Source: Candidatus Uhrbacteria bacterium
Lineage (GTDB): Bacteria; Patescibacteriota; Patescibacteriia; UBA9934; GWF2-40-263
Assembly (NCBI GenBank): GCA_016235605.1
Contig: JACRJW010000003.1
Coordinates: 1-34,707, forward strand
DNA: 34,707 nucleotides
Direction: 5' to 3'
Shown here: in pieces, positions 1-7,919 of the stretch
Numbering within the stretch: the first letter of the stretch is position 1
Layout: every line of letters begins with the position of its first letter
Position numbers and translations under genes: made by a program
Notes under the pieces: model-generated
The model's database searches: none
Told to the model about the DNA's origin: nothing
Seen by the model: the letters and a program-made list of their open reading frames with translations, nothing else

Positions 1-65
1 AACAAAGACGCACCCGTGAGGCGAGGACGAATGGTCCTTGTCCCGCGAGTGCGAGCGTGGCTCAT

Positions 66-539
66 CTAGATCGAGCTGTTGATGTACTCACGTCCGAGCG
101 TGGGCTCAGCGGGCACGTCGTAGGTGGCCGTGAAGCTTGGGTTGATGTTGACCTTCGGGTCATTGGCGGACCCCGAGCACGTCCAGGTGGCGTGGGTGTG
201 GTAGTTCACGCCCAGCACGATGGCGGTGAGGAGGCTCGGATCGAGCTTCGTGGCCGCGATCTGGCGGTGACTCTTGGCCTGATCGAGCGAGGCCTCGTTG
301 GCGATCCCTTCGCAGGACTCGCCGCCGAGACTCGCTCCCGTCCCGCTCTTGTAGCAGTAACAGGCGCGGTCGAACTCGCTGTAGGCCGCGGTGAGCTCGG
401 TCATCGAGTCGGCCGTCTCCTGCGAGATGACTGGATAGGAGTTGAAGTGGTGCTCCACCGCGACAACGCCCCAGACCGGGATCTTGATGCCGAACAGAGC
501 GATCAGGGGAGCCAGGACGCTCAACAGAATGCGATTCAT
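66..539 (-). CDS. Small secreted or membrane-anchored hypothetical protein (157 aa)
   Basis: I do not recognise a family. Residues 5-29 are hydrophobic after a short N-terminus with one Arg, which fits a signal peptide or a single membrane anchor. The rest is polar and holds four cysteines (a CYC pair near residue 60, one about 15 residues later, and one in a WTCSG segment near residue 120) that could form disulfides outside the cell. The start is supported by a strong ribosome-binding site, GGAGG, five bases before ATG. A good promoter lies just upstream. Transcription runs away from the glycoside hydrolase gene, which is on the same strand but is separated from this gene by a hairpin terminator, so this is probably a single-gene unit. 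The function is unknown; an exported Cys-stabilised domain is the most that can be said. Confidence 0.75.
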   Translation of the reverse strand: MNRILLSVLAPLIALFGIKIPVWGVVAVEHHFNSYPVISQETADSMTELTAAYSEFDRACYCYKSGTGASLGGESCEGIANEASLDQAKSHRQIAATKLDPSLLTAIVLGVNYHTHATWTCSGSANDPKVNINPSFTATYDVPAEPTLGREYINSSI

Positions 540-568
540 TGTGTCCTCCGTGGTTGATGGGACGAATC

Positions 569-597
569 AATCTACCATAAAACAGGCCTTTTGTCAA
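569..597 (-). promoter_or_regulatory. Promoter for the small secreted protein
   Basis: Reading the minus strand, TTGACA (597-592) is followed by a 17-base spacer and TAGATT (574-569). The -35 box lies in the loop of the upstream gene's terminator hairpin. Confidence 0.6.
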
Positions 598-612
598 GCA
601 ATCGGCCTGTTT
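580..612 (-). terminator. Hairpin terminator of the glycoside hydrolase gene
   Basis: The arms AAACAGGCC (580-588) and GGCCTGTTT (604-612) form a 9-bp stem around a 15-base loop. On the minus strand the stem runs into a T-rich end. The loop contains the -35 box of the next gene. Confidence 0.6.
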
Positions 613-633
613 TTGACTGGTTTTCCGCGCTTA

Positions 634-654
634 GTTGGGAGCTTAGTTCCCAAC
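634..654. repeat. 21-nt palindrome, copy A
   Basis: GTTGGGA...TCCCAAC arms lie four bases past the stop codon of the glycoside hydrolase. A near-identical, more perfect copy is found at 31018-31038 after the MFS gene. This looks like a short dispersed palindrome placed at gene ends. Confidence 0.6.
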
Positions 655-657
655 GGT

Positions 658-2196
658 TTACTCGACCCAAGCCAGGATTGGTGCATCCTCAGTCAGATCA
701 AGATCCTCTGCCGAAACCGTCGTTTTTTTTCCGTCGATTCCCACAACCGTGAGCGTCTTATCTGCCAAATTCAATGGCAGGCTTCCTGACCACAAGGCGT
801 AGACGGTTTGTTCCCCAACCGTGAACTTGTACTGGCCTTCACCCATTTCTTCAACTCTATCAAATCCGTCCAGTACCCGAGCCATTGCCTGCAAGGTCGT
901 GAGGAATGCGCGTGGCTCACCGTCTTTTCCTGGTCCTTGATTGAATAGGGATGACGCGCCGATGCCGCTTTGGTCGCTCCCTTTCAAATCCACGAACATC
1001 CGTCCAAGGCCGTTCTCAAATCCGATCACGCCATAGCGGAAAAACCAAGACGCTTGGAACTCGGACGACTGCATTGGAAGTGATCGGGCTTGAGAAGGAA
1101 TCTCGCCAGGAAGTGCGGACTCCTTGGGTGTTCCCGAGTATGTGCCAAACTCCGTCACCCACAGCGGTTTGGTCCCCTGCGAGCCTTCCATGAGCGTGTT
1201 GAAAAAATTCAGGTGTGCGATCCAGTCTTCGGGTGACTCCAGCGCGCCCGCGCGTTCCCTGTTGTAGTGGAAGTTGAAGACGTCGAGATACGCATCGTAG
1301 CCTTTTTCAAAAAACGTTTCCCAGAATTTTTTTGTCTCCTTCGGTCCAGGGCCGTTGCCAACCACTTCAAGCGCTCCTCCATTTAAGACCAACGCGTCTG
1401 GATCAGCGGCATGGATCGTCTCGTAGGAAAGTTTAAGGAGTTCGCCATAGCCTTCAGGATTCCCGCCGTAGCCGCCACACGTTCCCTCAACCTCATTGCC
1501 GATCTCCCAAGCCTCCACACGCGTTGTGAGTCCAGGCATGTCATCGACCCCGTCGCCGTCATAGCGTTCAACGACCGCCGTGAGGAATGTTTTGTACGCG
1601 TCCACATCCGTCACACCGTTTCCAGCCTGGAAATCGTAATAGCCAAAATCGATCGCCTTGCAATTTTCTTTGTACGCCTCTGGATCCACGTCTTGGTCCC
1701 AGGAGGCAAACGGTTGGATCACGGCCGACATAACGATGTTGGCCTCGCCGGCTGCCTGCATGGTCGCATCTGGCAGACTCCAATCGTAGACGCCTTTTTC
1801 GGGTTCGATGACGTTCCACACAAACGCACCGACCACGTCGCGGTTTGAGGAGAAGCCGGTTTCCTCCACAAGTTTGGCATTCACGACAAACGCATTTTTA
1901 AGCGTCGTGAAGTAGGCACGGACCGCGTCCTCATCTGCCCTGAGCGCTGACCAACCATCCAGGAGAAGTTCTTGCCTGTCAGGTCGGCCCTCGAGCCCAT
2001 CGTTGGAGTTGAACGCCAGCATGCTGGCAAAAAGGTCCGTCTTTGTCTTCTCAGGCGTTGTCTGAGGTTCCGCATTCGTTTGTTTTTCTCCCACGACGAC
2101 TTGGTCTGTGTCATCCAACACAAGCGTGCTTACGACCAAGATGCCGATAAGGACGAACGCGACCAGGACGATGAAAAGAAAAATTTTTCGTGCCAT
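658..2196 (-). CDS. Membrane-anchored glycoside hydrolase, clan GH-A-like TIM barrel
   Basis: A 512-residue protein. Residues 4-27 form a strongly hydrophobic N-terminal anchor, followed by a polar Thr/Glu-rich linker to about residue 55, so the catalytic domain should sit on the outer face of the membrane. The domain carries the two acidic signatures of clan GH-A retaining glycosidases: WEIGNEVE (acid/base Glu235 after an Asn) and WVTEFG (candidate nucleophile Glu349), with an FNFHYN segment between them as expected for a (beta/alpha)8 barrel. The family (GH5, GH39 or another) and the substrate cannot be decided from sequence alone. The ATG follows the doxX-like gene by 11 bp on the same strand, so the two probably form an operon. 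No clear ribosome-binding site is present; a direct repeat ACGTGTAA occupies the gap. The gene ends in a palindrome and a terminator. Confidence 0.8.
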   Translation of the reverse strand: MARKIFLFIVLVAFVLIGILVVSTLVLDDTDQVVVGEKQTNAEPQTTPEKTKTDLFASMLAFNSNDGLEGRPDRQELLLDGWSALRADEDAVRAYFTTLKNAFVVNAKLVEETGFSSNRDVVGAFVWNVIEPEKGVYDWSLPDATMQAAGEANIVMSAVIQPFASWDQDVDPEAYKENCKAIDFGYYDFQAGNGVTDVDAYKTFLTAVVERYDGDGVDDMPGLTTRVEAWEIGNEVEGTCGGYGGNPEGYGELLKLSYETIHAADPDALVLNGGALEVVGNGPGPKETKKFWETFFEKGYDAYLDVFNFHYNRERAGALESPEDWIAHLNFFNTLMEGSQGTKPLWVTEFGTYSGTPKESALPGEIPSQARSLPMQSSEFQASWFFRYGVIGFENGLGRMFVDLKGSDQSGIGASSLFNQGPGKDGEPRAFLTTLQAMARVLDGFDRVEEMGEGQYKFTVGEQTVYALWSGSLPLNLADKTLTVVGIDGKKTTVSAEDLDLTEDAPILAWVE

Positions 2197-2207
2197 AGGT
2201 TACACGT

Positions 2208-2642
2208 TTACACGTTTTCGTCCTGTCCGGCCTTGGCGAATGATTGGAGGTCAGGGGGAGATGTTTCCGGCTTTTTCGTTTTGAATAATTTTGTCGGTGC
2301 GCTCACAAGCATCAAGGCGGCCGTGGCTCCAAACAGTCCAATGTCGCGCACGGTGATGGTGTCGATGCCCGAACCGATGAGGATGGTCAAAAGATGGACA
2401 GAGGCGACGAGTGAAACGATCCAAGTCCACTTGTTTGCGATGAGCAAGAGTCCAATCAGAAGGTCGAGTCCAGCCGTAATTTTCATCATGGTTTCAAGAT
2501 CGATAGGAATGAGGTTCGCCGCCCAGGGGTCGATGAACCCTGACCAGAAGACAGGTTCTTGAAAAATCATGACCGAGACCCAAATGAAGGTGATGCCCAG
2601 CGTCACACGCAACACATGGTAAGCCGCTTTTTGTTGAAACAT
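2208..2642 (-). CDS. DoxX-like four-helix membrane protein
   Basis: A 144-residue protein with about four hydrophobic segments (around residues 8-27, 48-67, 70-90 and 98-115) and a polar lysine-rich tail. Length and layout fit the DoxX/SURF4-like superfamily of small integral membrane proteins. Some family members work with oxidoreductases or respiratory partners, but no catalytic residue is visible here. It is the first gene of a two-gene minus-strand unit with the glycoside hydrolase. On the minus strand a TATACT box lies about 25 bases before the ATG but without a good -35 box, so the promoter is uncertain. The family call rests on topology and general resemblance, not on a decisive motif. 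Confidence 0.65.
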   Translation of the reverse strand: MFQQKAAYHVLRVTLGITFIWVSVMIFQEPVFWSGFIDPWAANLIPIDLETMMKITAGLDLLIGLLLIANKWTWIVSLVASVHLLTILIGSGIDTITVRDIGLFGATAALMLVSAPTKLFKTKKPETSPPDLQSFAKAGQDENV

Positions 2643-2706
2643 AGGGAGGTAAGTTTATGGACAAAGTATAGCGCAGATTGTGGAAACAAAAAACTCGTAG
2701 TCTAGC

Positions 2707-2735
2707 TTGACATTTTCGTGTCATCTGGTTTACTG
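2707..2735 (+). promoter_or_regulatory. Promoter for the orphan 264-aa protein
   Basis: TTGACA (2707-2712), then a 16- to 17-base spacer and TTTACT or TTACTG (2729-2735). It drives a leader of about 70 bases that ends in a GGAG ribosome-binding site. Confidence 0.6.
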
Positions 2736-2811
2736 TTCCGACAGCTCACGCAGTTCCAATCCGCACACGCAGGAGTTCTAGTGAGATCCTTCAACCTGGT
2801 GGAGCACACCC

Positions 2812-3606
2812 ATGGACCCATTCCCTTGGAAGAGGGTCCAGAAGGCCCTCACGCAATACGCCCGTCATCACAACCTCCCCAAGAACCGGACTCAGGAGGT
2901 CATCGACCTCTTGCCAAAGCTCGTGGAGTTGTCGGGAAACTACACCTGTAATCGTAGCATGGTCATACGTATTGGAGAGACGCTTCTTGCGCATCGGAAA
3001 CCTCGTTTTCTCGTTCCTTCCTGTCCGGCGTATGCCTATCGATCCGGACGCTACACCTTTCAGGGTGTTGGGATGGGCGTTCCGTTACTGACCATGTTGC
3101 ACGTTAAATTTCTCCGAAAGGTACTGGAGATCCTTCCTTCTCTCAAAGTCACGATTCTCGTGGCCAATCAAGAAGCGGAAGATCTCGCGATCTGTGCAAA
3201 GGCGGGCATCGATCAGGAGGAATTTCGTCGTCGCATCCTGACCTCTTTAGAACGGACTCAACGACTGGTTCGTCCTCTGGGCTGGGACGCTGCGGCCATG
3301 ACGGAGTTCATTCCGAACTTCCTTGGACAAGAGAAACAAACGATGGAATGGATCGCTGGGCATGCCGCATTTCGAGGGCATGTGCTCGCTGATACCCTTG
3401 CGCGAGTGGCTCTGTATCGTCGCATCGGAGAATTCACGGACGAGGAGAAAGTGAGACGAACGATCCGTACTGCGGCTCAATACGTCGTGTTAGGTCGATT
3501 TGCGGAGAGTCAAGATTTCCTCATCTGCAACCACACGACCACCTCCTTGGCGTGGTACCTCAAGACCCGAGTCGGACTCCTCCATAATCCGGTGACGGTC
3601 TACTAA
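2812..3606 (+). CDS. Hypothetical protein (264 aa), unknown family
   Basis: I do not recognise this protein. It is soluble, with no signal peptide or membrane segment. A Pro-rich beta-like segment around residues 64-82 (FLVPSCPAY, then a Gly-rich turn YTFQGVGMGVP) is followed by a helix and a hydrophobic strand, VTILVANQEAED, near residue 115. The pattern is Rossmann-like and suggests a small-molecule enzyme, but the chemistry cannot be named. The C-terminal half is helical and ends in a HTTTSLAWYL segment. The gene is well supported: it has its own promoter, a GGAG ribosome-binding site seven bases before ATG, and a strong terminator overlapping its stop codon. It is monocistronic and convergent with the kinase gene downstream. 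Confidence 0.7.
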   Translation: MDPFPWKRVQKALTQYARHHNLPKNRTQEVIDLLPKLVELSGNYTCNRSMVIRIGETLLAHRKPRFLVPSCPAYAYRSGRYTFQGVGMGVPLLTMLHVKFLRKVLEILPSLKVTILVANQEAEDLAICAKAGIDQEEFRRRILTSLERTQRLVRPLGWDAAAMTEFIPNFLGQEKQTMEWIAGHAAFRGHVLADTLARVALYRRIGEFTDEEKVRRTIRTAAQYVVLGRFAESQDFLICNHTTTSLAWYLKTRVGLLHNPVTVY

Positions 3607-3628
3607 GTCGGGAACGCTCCCGACTTTT
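3606..3628 (+). terminator. Terminator between convergent genes
   Basis: AGTCGGGA (3606-3613) and TCCCGACT (3618-3625) form an 8-bp stem with loop ACGC, followed by TTT. It begins in the stop codon of the upstream gene and ends at the stop of the convergent kinase gene. Confidence 0.75.
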
Positions 3629-4652
3629 ATGATCGTGAACCATAGTACACAGACTCGGCCATTTCTTCTAAGGCTTCCTCCGTGTGCTGAATTCGATTTG
3701 CATGGCGCGTATAAAGTTCAAGCAGTTTTTTTTCTTGATAGATGAGATACTTTGCTTCAATCCAGGTCATGTGGGCCACATCGGTCGCATACATTCTGAT
3801 GCCAAGGGCAAATTCTTCGTAGGTGAGTGGAAAGAATTCTTGATAGGCACGGAGGAATTGGTTACCGAGACGATATTGTTTTTCTTCCCAACCGTCATCA
3901 AAGCAGTTAATCATGAGACTCCTTCCGATTTCATAGGCTCGAGGACCCATGCATGTTTTTTCAAGATCATAGACATGCGTCACCAAGCCGCGCTCATTGA
4001 CGAAGACGTTTTGATAAATAAAATCTCCATGAAGGAGAGTATCAAACGGCAGGGGAATGTCAGAAGGCCGTAGGGTATTTTTTTCTACAAAGGTGCTTTT
4101 TTTTTCGAGAACGGTCAACATCAGTTCATCCAGTTCAGACAAAGGGTTTTTCTTTTTGAGCAGATCAATCAGCTCGACCTTTTCCAGAAAGAATTTTCGT
4201 TTGTCCCAGGCTCGGAGCCATTGGAAATGTTTCTCCGGAAATTGTTTTCCTGCAAGATGGAAACGTGCGAGCAATTCTCCCATAGACTGAATGATTCGAT
4301 CATCAATTTTTCCATAAGCAGGAGACCGGCCATCCACGAACGGAAACAAACTAAGCCAATGTCCTTCAAACCAGAACACGGAGCGTCCATGATGATCTTT
4401 GATAGGGGTAATGATTGGAAGTCCATGTCCAGAAAAAAATTCTTCGGCCGTTGTAATTTCGTAGAGAAGATGGTTAAGGCGATTGCGATATTGTTTAAGG
4501 AAGAAGTCACCCTGTTCTGTTTTCAATCGGAAATTCTGACTCATGAATCCACCGTGCACAAAGGAAAATGAACGAATGTCTTCAATAGTGAAAAGTGCCT
4601 TGAGGCGTTTGCCTAGACGGTTGAAGTCGATGGGTTGATGGAGGGGGATCAT
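3627..4652 (-). CDS. APH-fold phosphotransferase (homoserine kinase II / choline kinase type)
   Basis: A 341-residue soluble kinase of the aminoglycoside phosphotransferase (APH) superfamily. Visible motifs are FFLKQYR (ATP-binding Lys53), the catalytic loop LLHGDFIYQNV (Asp210, Asn215) and the metal-binding VYDLEK (Asp229). The family phosphorylates hydroxyl groups of small molecules such as homoserine, choline, amino sugars or antibiotics; the substrate cannot be read from sequence. The long open frame extends upstream to 4814, but that part overlaps tsaD on the other strand. I chose ATG at 4652 because GAAGG lies five bases before it; another ATG at 4679 has no such site. It is divergent from tsaD and convergent with the orphan gene at 2812. 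Confidence 0.8.
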   Translation of the reverse strand: MIPLHQPIDFNRLGKRLKALFTIEDIRSFSFVHGGFMSQNFRLKTEQGDFFLKQYRNRLNHLLYEITTAEEFFSGHGLPIITPIKDHHGRSVFWFEGHWLSLFPFVDGRSPAYGKIDDRIIQSMGELLARFHLAGKQFPEKHFQWLRAWDKRKFFLEKVELIDLLKKKNPLSELDELMLTVLEKKSTFVEKNTLRPSDIPLPFDTLLHGDFIYQNVFVNERGLVTHVYDLEKTCMGPRAYEIGRSLMINCFDDGWEEKQYRLGNQFLRAYQEFFPLTYEEFALGIRMYATDVAHMTWIEAKYLIYQEKKLLELYTRHANRIQHTEEALEEMAESVYYGSRS

Positions 4653-4704
4653 ATTGACCTTCTTAAGAGGATGTATCATACTTCTAGACTCGTGACAATC
4701 TTTC

Positions 4705-5739
4705 ATGCGCATTTTGGGAATCGAAACCAGTTGTGATGAAACGGCCCTCGCCGTTGTGGGTGAACAAGAGGGCCTCGCCCGTGGACGTGCTACGGCCGAG
4801 GGTCGCTTTGTCATCGAGCAGAATGTTCTTGCCTCGCAGGCTCAGACGCATGCCAAGTACGGCGGTGTCGTTCCTGAAGTCGCTGCGCGTGAGCACGCGG
4901 CGCTGTTGTTTCCGCTGTTGCATCAGATGGAGATCGCTCATGACGGCAGTGGAATCGACGCGATAGCTGTCACAGCCGGACCAGGACTTGTTCCGGCTCT
5001 GCGCATCGGTGTGGAACTCGCGAAGACTTTCGCGTGGGTTTGGCACAAGCCTCTCGTAGCTGTGAATCACCTTGAGGGTCACGTGTATTCCGTGTGGCTT
5101 GATTCTGTTCCTCAGTTTCCAACTCTCTGTCTTCTTGTCTCCGGCGGCCACACCGAGCTCATTCTCATGAAGGATCATGGGAGGTACAAACTCCTCGGCA
5201 TGACGCGCGATGACGCCGCTGGCGAGGCGTTTGATAAAGTGGCAAAGCTCTTGGGGCTCCCGTATCCAGGTGGACCTGAGATTTCCAAAGCGGCCATGAC
5301 AGGGAATCCTCAGGCAGTTGATTTTCCGCGACCGATGCTCACCTCGGGTGACTTGGATTTTAGTTTCGCCGGATTGAAAACAGCGGTACGCGTCTATCTT
5401 GCTCAAAAAGAAGCGGGACAAAAGATCAATGACATCGCCGCTTCGTTTCAACAAGCCGTGGTGGATACGCTCGTTCACAAGACGCTGCAGGCCGTAGAGC
5501 AGGTGCATCCGCGCTCCGTGATTTTGTCTGGCGGTGTGTCTGCTAATCGTCTTTTACGAGAGACACTGAAGGGCAAACTCCACGAGCGGTCGCCTGAGAT
5601 CACTTTCCACGCGCCCGATCTTTCTCTCACTGGCGACAACGCGGTCATGATCGCGCTTGCGGGACTTTTCAAAGCCAAGCGCGAAGAATTCTGCAATCCA
5701 CTTACGCTTGTGGCGGATCCAAATTTGCGACTCGCCTAG
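4705..5739 (+). CDS. tsaD: tRNA N6-adenosine threonylcarbamoyltransferase TsaD
   Basis: TsaD transfers the threonylcarbamoyl group from threonylcarbamoyl-AMP to A37 of ANN-decoding tRNAs, working with TsaB and TsaE in bacteria. The start MRILGIETSCDET is the family's first ATP-site motif. NHLEGHVYS (with the two metal-binding His), LVSGGHTEL and the C-terminal SGGVSANRLLR segment are all present. The length of 344 is typical, but there is an odd 13-residue insertion compared with E. coli TsaD between SCDET and HAKYGGVVPE (about residues 18-40), and the DNA there forms an imperfect palindrome. tsaE follows after six bases, so the two are co-transcribed. No clear promoter is visible in the 52-bp gap shared with the divergent kinase gene. 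Confidence 0.97.
   Translation: MRILGIETSCDETALAVVGEQEGLARGRATAEGRFVIEQNVLASQAQTHAKYGGVVPEVAAREHAALLFPLLHQMEIAHDGSGIDAIAVTAGPGLVPALRIGVELAKTFAWVWHKPLVAVNHLEGHVYSVWLDSVPQFPTLCLLVSGGHTELILMKDHGRYKLLGMTRDDAAGEAFDKVAKLLGLPYPGGPEISKAAMTGNPQAVDFPRPMLTSGDLDFSFAGLKTAVRVYLAQKEAGQKINDIAASFQQAVVDTLVHKTLQAVEQVHPRSVILSGGVSANRLLRETLKGKLHERSPEITFHAPDLSLTGDNAVMIALAGLFKAKREEFCNPLTLVADPNLRLA
4773..4801 (+). repeat. Imperfect palindrome inside tsaD
   Basis: CCTCGCCCG (4773-4781) and CGGCCGAGG (4793-4801) pair with one mismatch around an 11-base loop. This stretch encodes part of the extra residues that interrupt the TsaD N-terminal region, so it may be a palindromic repeat inserted in frame. Confidence 0.45.
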
Positions 5740-5745
5740 ATTTCT

Positions 5746-6177
5746 ATGTCTACGACCACCCACTCCGAACAAGAAACCAAAAACCTCGCAGCCGAGTTTG
5801 CGCGTACGCTTCACGGCGGCGAGGTTATTTTTTTAGAAGGGGATTTAGGGAGCGGCAAGACGACGTTTGTGCGCGGCGTGGCAGAGGCGCTGGGTTTTGT
5901 CGAGCCCGTCCGCAGTCCCACGTTTACGATCGTCAATCGTTACCCGGTAACGCAAGGCGCGATCCGACAGATTTTGCATGTTGACCTGTATCGACTCAAA
6001 GATCCTTCTGAACTCACCGCGCTCGCTCTGGAGGAGGAACTGCGACGTCCCGACACGGTGGTGTTCATCGAGTGGGCTGATCATGCGGATGGATTGCTTG
6101 GCTCTCCAACCTACGCGATCATTTTTTCCGTCCATGATCTTGAGCATCAAATTATTCTCCCTCTCCTGCCACGCTGA
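5746..6177 (+). CDS. tsaE: tRNA threonylcarbamoyladenosine biosynthesis ATPase TsaE
   Basis: TsaE is the small P-loop ATPase that drives turnover of the TsaB-TsaD complex in t6A synthesis. The Walker A motif GDLGSGKT is at residues 32-39, followed by FVRG and, further on, the family-typical SPTFTIVNRY and HVDLYRL segments and an FIEWADH motif. The length of 143 residues is normal. It sits six bases after tsaD in the same direction, which matches the shared pathway. Its last 26 bases overlap the 3' end of pilB on the opposite strand, a tail-to-tail overlap. Confidence 0.95.
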   Translation: MSTTTHSEQETKNLAAEFARTLHGGEVIFLEGDLGSGKTTFVRGVAEALGFVEPVRSPTFTIVNRYPVTQGAIRQILHVDLYRLKDPSELTALALEEELRRPDTVVFIEWADHADGLLGSPTYAIIFSVHDLEHQIILPLLPR

Positions 6178-7891
6178 GGATTTCATCGACCGTGGTGAGA
6201 CCGTCCAGGACTTTTAAGACGCCGTCCTGTTGCATGGTGACCATGCCCTGTTCTTTGGCGAGGTTGCGCACGTCGTATTCAGAAATTTTATCCGAAAGCG
6301 TGCCTTTGATTTGTTCACTCATGGTCAGGATTTCGTAAATGCCCACGCGGCCTTTGTAGCCGGAGTTGTTACAGGTCGGACAGCCCTTGCCTTTATAAAA
6401 TTTCCATTCAGCTTCTGGCTTTACGACTTCACCCGAGGCTGGGGGAATTTCCGAAGCGACTTTTTTGACGAAGGCCATCTCGCGTTCCCCAAGCGACGTT
6501 TCCTCTTTGCACTTCTCACAAATTTTTCGGACGAGCCGTTGGCCGATGATGGCGTTCAAGGCAGGCGACAACAAAAACGGCTTTACGCCCATGGCGATGA
6601 AACGGGGAAGGGCGCCGGCGGCGTCGTTGGTATGGAGCGTGGAGAGCATGAGATGTCCGGTGAGCGCGGCATTGATCGCGACGTCGGCTGTTTCTAAGTC
6701 CCGGATTTCTCCCACCATGACGATGTCAGGATCCTGGCGGAGCACCGAACGAAGGCCATTGGCAAACGTGTAATCGCGGGAGTGATCGATTTGTGATTGG
6801 TTGATGCCCTCGAGTTTGTATTCGATCGGGTCTTCCAGCGTGATGATTTTTTCATCTGGCGTGTTGAGCCTGCGAAGGATCGCGTAGAGGGTCGTGGTTT
6901 TTCCAGAACCCGTGGGACCGGTGGTGATAATCATGCCATGAGGCTTTTCGATTTCTCGCAACAACTTTTTTTCCGCGAGCGGGCGATAGCCAAGCTGACT
7001 AAACTCCACATTGATGGCGCTCGGCTTCAAGATCCGCATGACGACCGATTCTCCCCACGTGGTCGGGATGTTGGAAACGCGCACATCCGTGTCGCCGCTC
7101 TTCAAGAAAATAGTGAAGCGACCATCTTGCGGTCGGTCGGTCACGTTGATTTTGAGGCCGGAGATCAGCTTGATGCGTGAGACGATTTTTTTCCAAAAGT
7201 CGTGGGGGAGCGCGGCGACTTCTTGCAGGACGCCGTCAATGCGGAAGCGTACAATGATTTTTTTCTCCTCGGCCTCCACGTGCACGTCTGAGGTCCCAAA
7301 TTGCAGCGCCGCGGCCATCACGATGGTGATGATATCCGTGACGCTCGCCCGATCCATGACTTTTTGGATATCCGCGTAGGAAGTAAGTTTGGACGTGAAT
7401 CGTTCAAGTTCTTCGTCCGTGACCTTCACGCCTTTCACGATTTCTTTAACCTGCGGGAGGGAGTCGTACGCCTTGAATGCCACGCGGAAACTTTCCTCGG
7501 AAATTTTGTACAGGCCGCCGTTGGCCTTCAGCCGTTCCTGCAATTCGAATAACAGGTCCTTCACGGCCTGGGCCTCCGGGTCGGTGGACGCCAGGCGCAC
7601 CTCAGAGCCCATGAACAAAAAGCAAACCGTCTTGAGCGCCTGCGCACGATCCTGAGGGATCAAACGGAGCGCTTCCGGAGAAATGGGGAACCCTTTGAGG
7701 TTCACGTACGGGACGCTCGAAGATGTTGCGAGAGCTTCTGCTTCCGTCTCTTTTTCCTTCAAGCGCACGGCGTGCATTTTCTCCTCAAATTTTTCTACCA
7801 CGTTGCGTTCACCAGCGGGCGCGGTGGTTGTAGCAGAGTTGGCGCCTGTGTACTTCAAAAGGTCTTCAATGGATTGAATGTCATTGGGCAT
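6152..7891 (-). CDS. pilB: Type IV pilus assembly / type II secretion ATPase PilB (GspE family)
   Basis: A cytoplasmic hexameric ATPase that powers pilus extension or pseudopilus assembly. In order, there is a variable N-terminal domain (residues 1-150), a DVHVEAEE N2-type segment (202-209), Walker A GPTGSGKT (325-332), the Asp box TLEDPIEY (351-358), the Walker B and family signature LRQDPDIVMVGEIRD (384-398), the His box LSTLHTND (416-423) and a zinc-binding tetracysteine CEKC...CPTC (458, 461, 504, 507). Length 579 fits PilB. No other pilus gene is in the window. The 5' side is odd: a 10-bp perfect hairpin ends five bases before the ATG and there is no ribosome-binding site. A weak promoter (TGGCAA, 17 bases, TAAACT at 7920-7915) may read into that hairpin. 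Confidence 0.93.
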   Translation of the reverse strand: MPNDIQSIEDLLKYTGANSATTTAPAGERNVVEKFEEKMHAVRLKEKETEAEALATSSSVPYVNLKGFPISPEALRLIPQDRAQALKTVCFLFMGSEVRLASTDPEAQAVKDLLFELQERLKANGGLYKISEESFRVAFKAYDSLPQVKEIVKGVKVTDEELERFTSKLTSYADIQKVMDRASVTDIITIVMAAALQFGTSDVHVEAEEKKIIVRFRIDGVLQEVAALPHDFWKKIVSRIKLISGLKINVTDRPQDGRFTIFLKSGDTDVRVSNIPTTWGESVVMRILKPSAINVEFSQLGYRPLAEKKLLREIEKPHGMIITTGPTGSGKTTTLYAILRRLNTPDEKIITLEDPIEYKLEGINQSQIDHSRDYTFANGLRSVLRQDPDIVMVGEIRDLETADVAINAALTGHLMLSTLHTNDAAGALPRFIAMGVKPFLLSPALNAIIGQRLVRKICEKCKEETSLGEREMAFVKKVASEIPPASGEVVKPEAEWKFYKGKGCPTCNNSGYKGRVGIYEILTMSEQIKGTLSDKISEYDVRNLAKEQGMVTMQQDGVLKVLDGLTTVDEILSVAGEGE

Positions 7892-7895
7892 ACAA

Positions 7896-7919
7896 AAACT
7901 AGGATACGGATCCTAGTTT
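7896..7919 (-). terminator. Perfect hairpin just before the pilB start
   Basis: AAACTAGGAT (7896-7905) and ATCCTAGTTT (7910-7919) form a 10-bp stem with a 4-base loop. On the minus strand the stem is followed by TTG, so it could end transcription from the upstream membrane-protein gene, or act as a leader structure of pilB. Confidence 0.5.

Noticed and set aside
4684-5508. 274-codon minus-strand frame opposite tsaD
   Set aside because: Shadow of tsaD, which has all family motifs.
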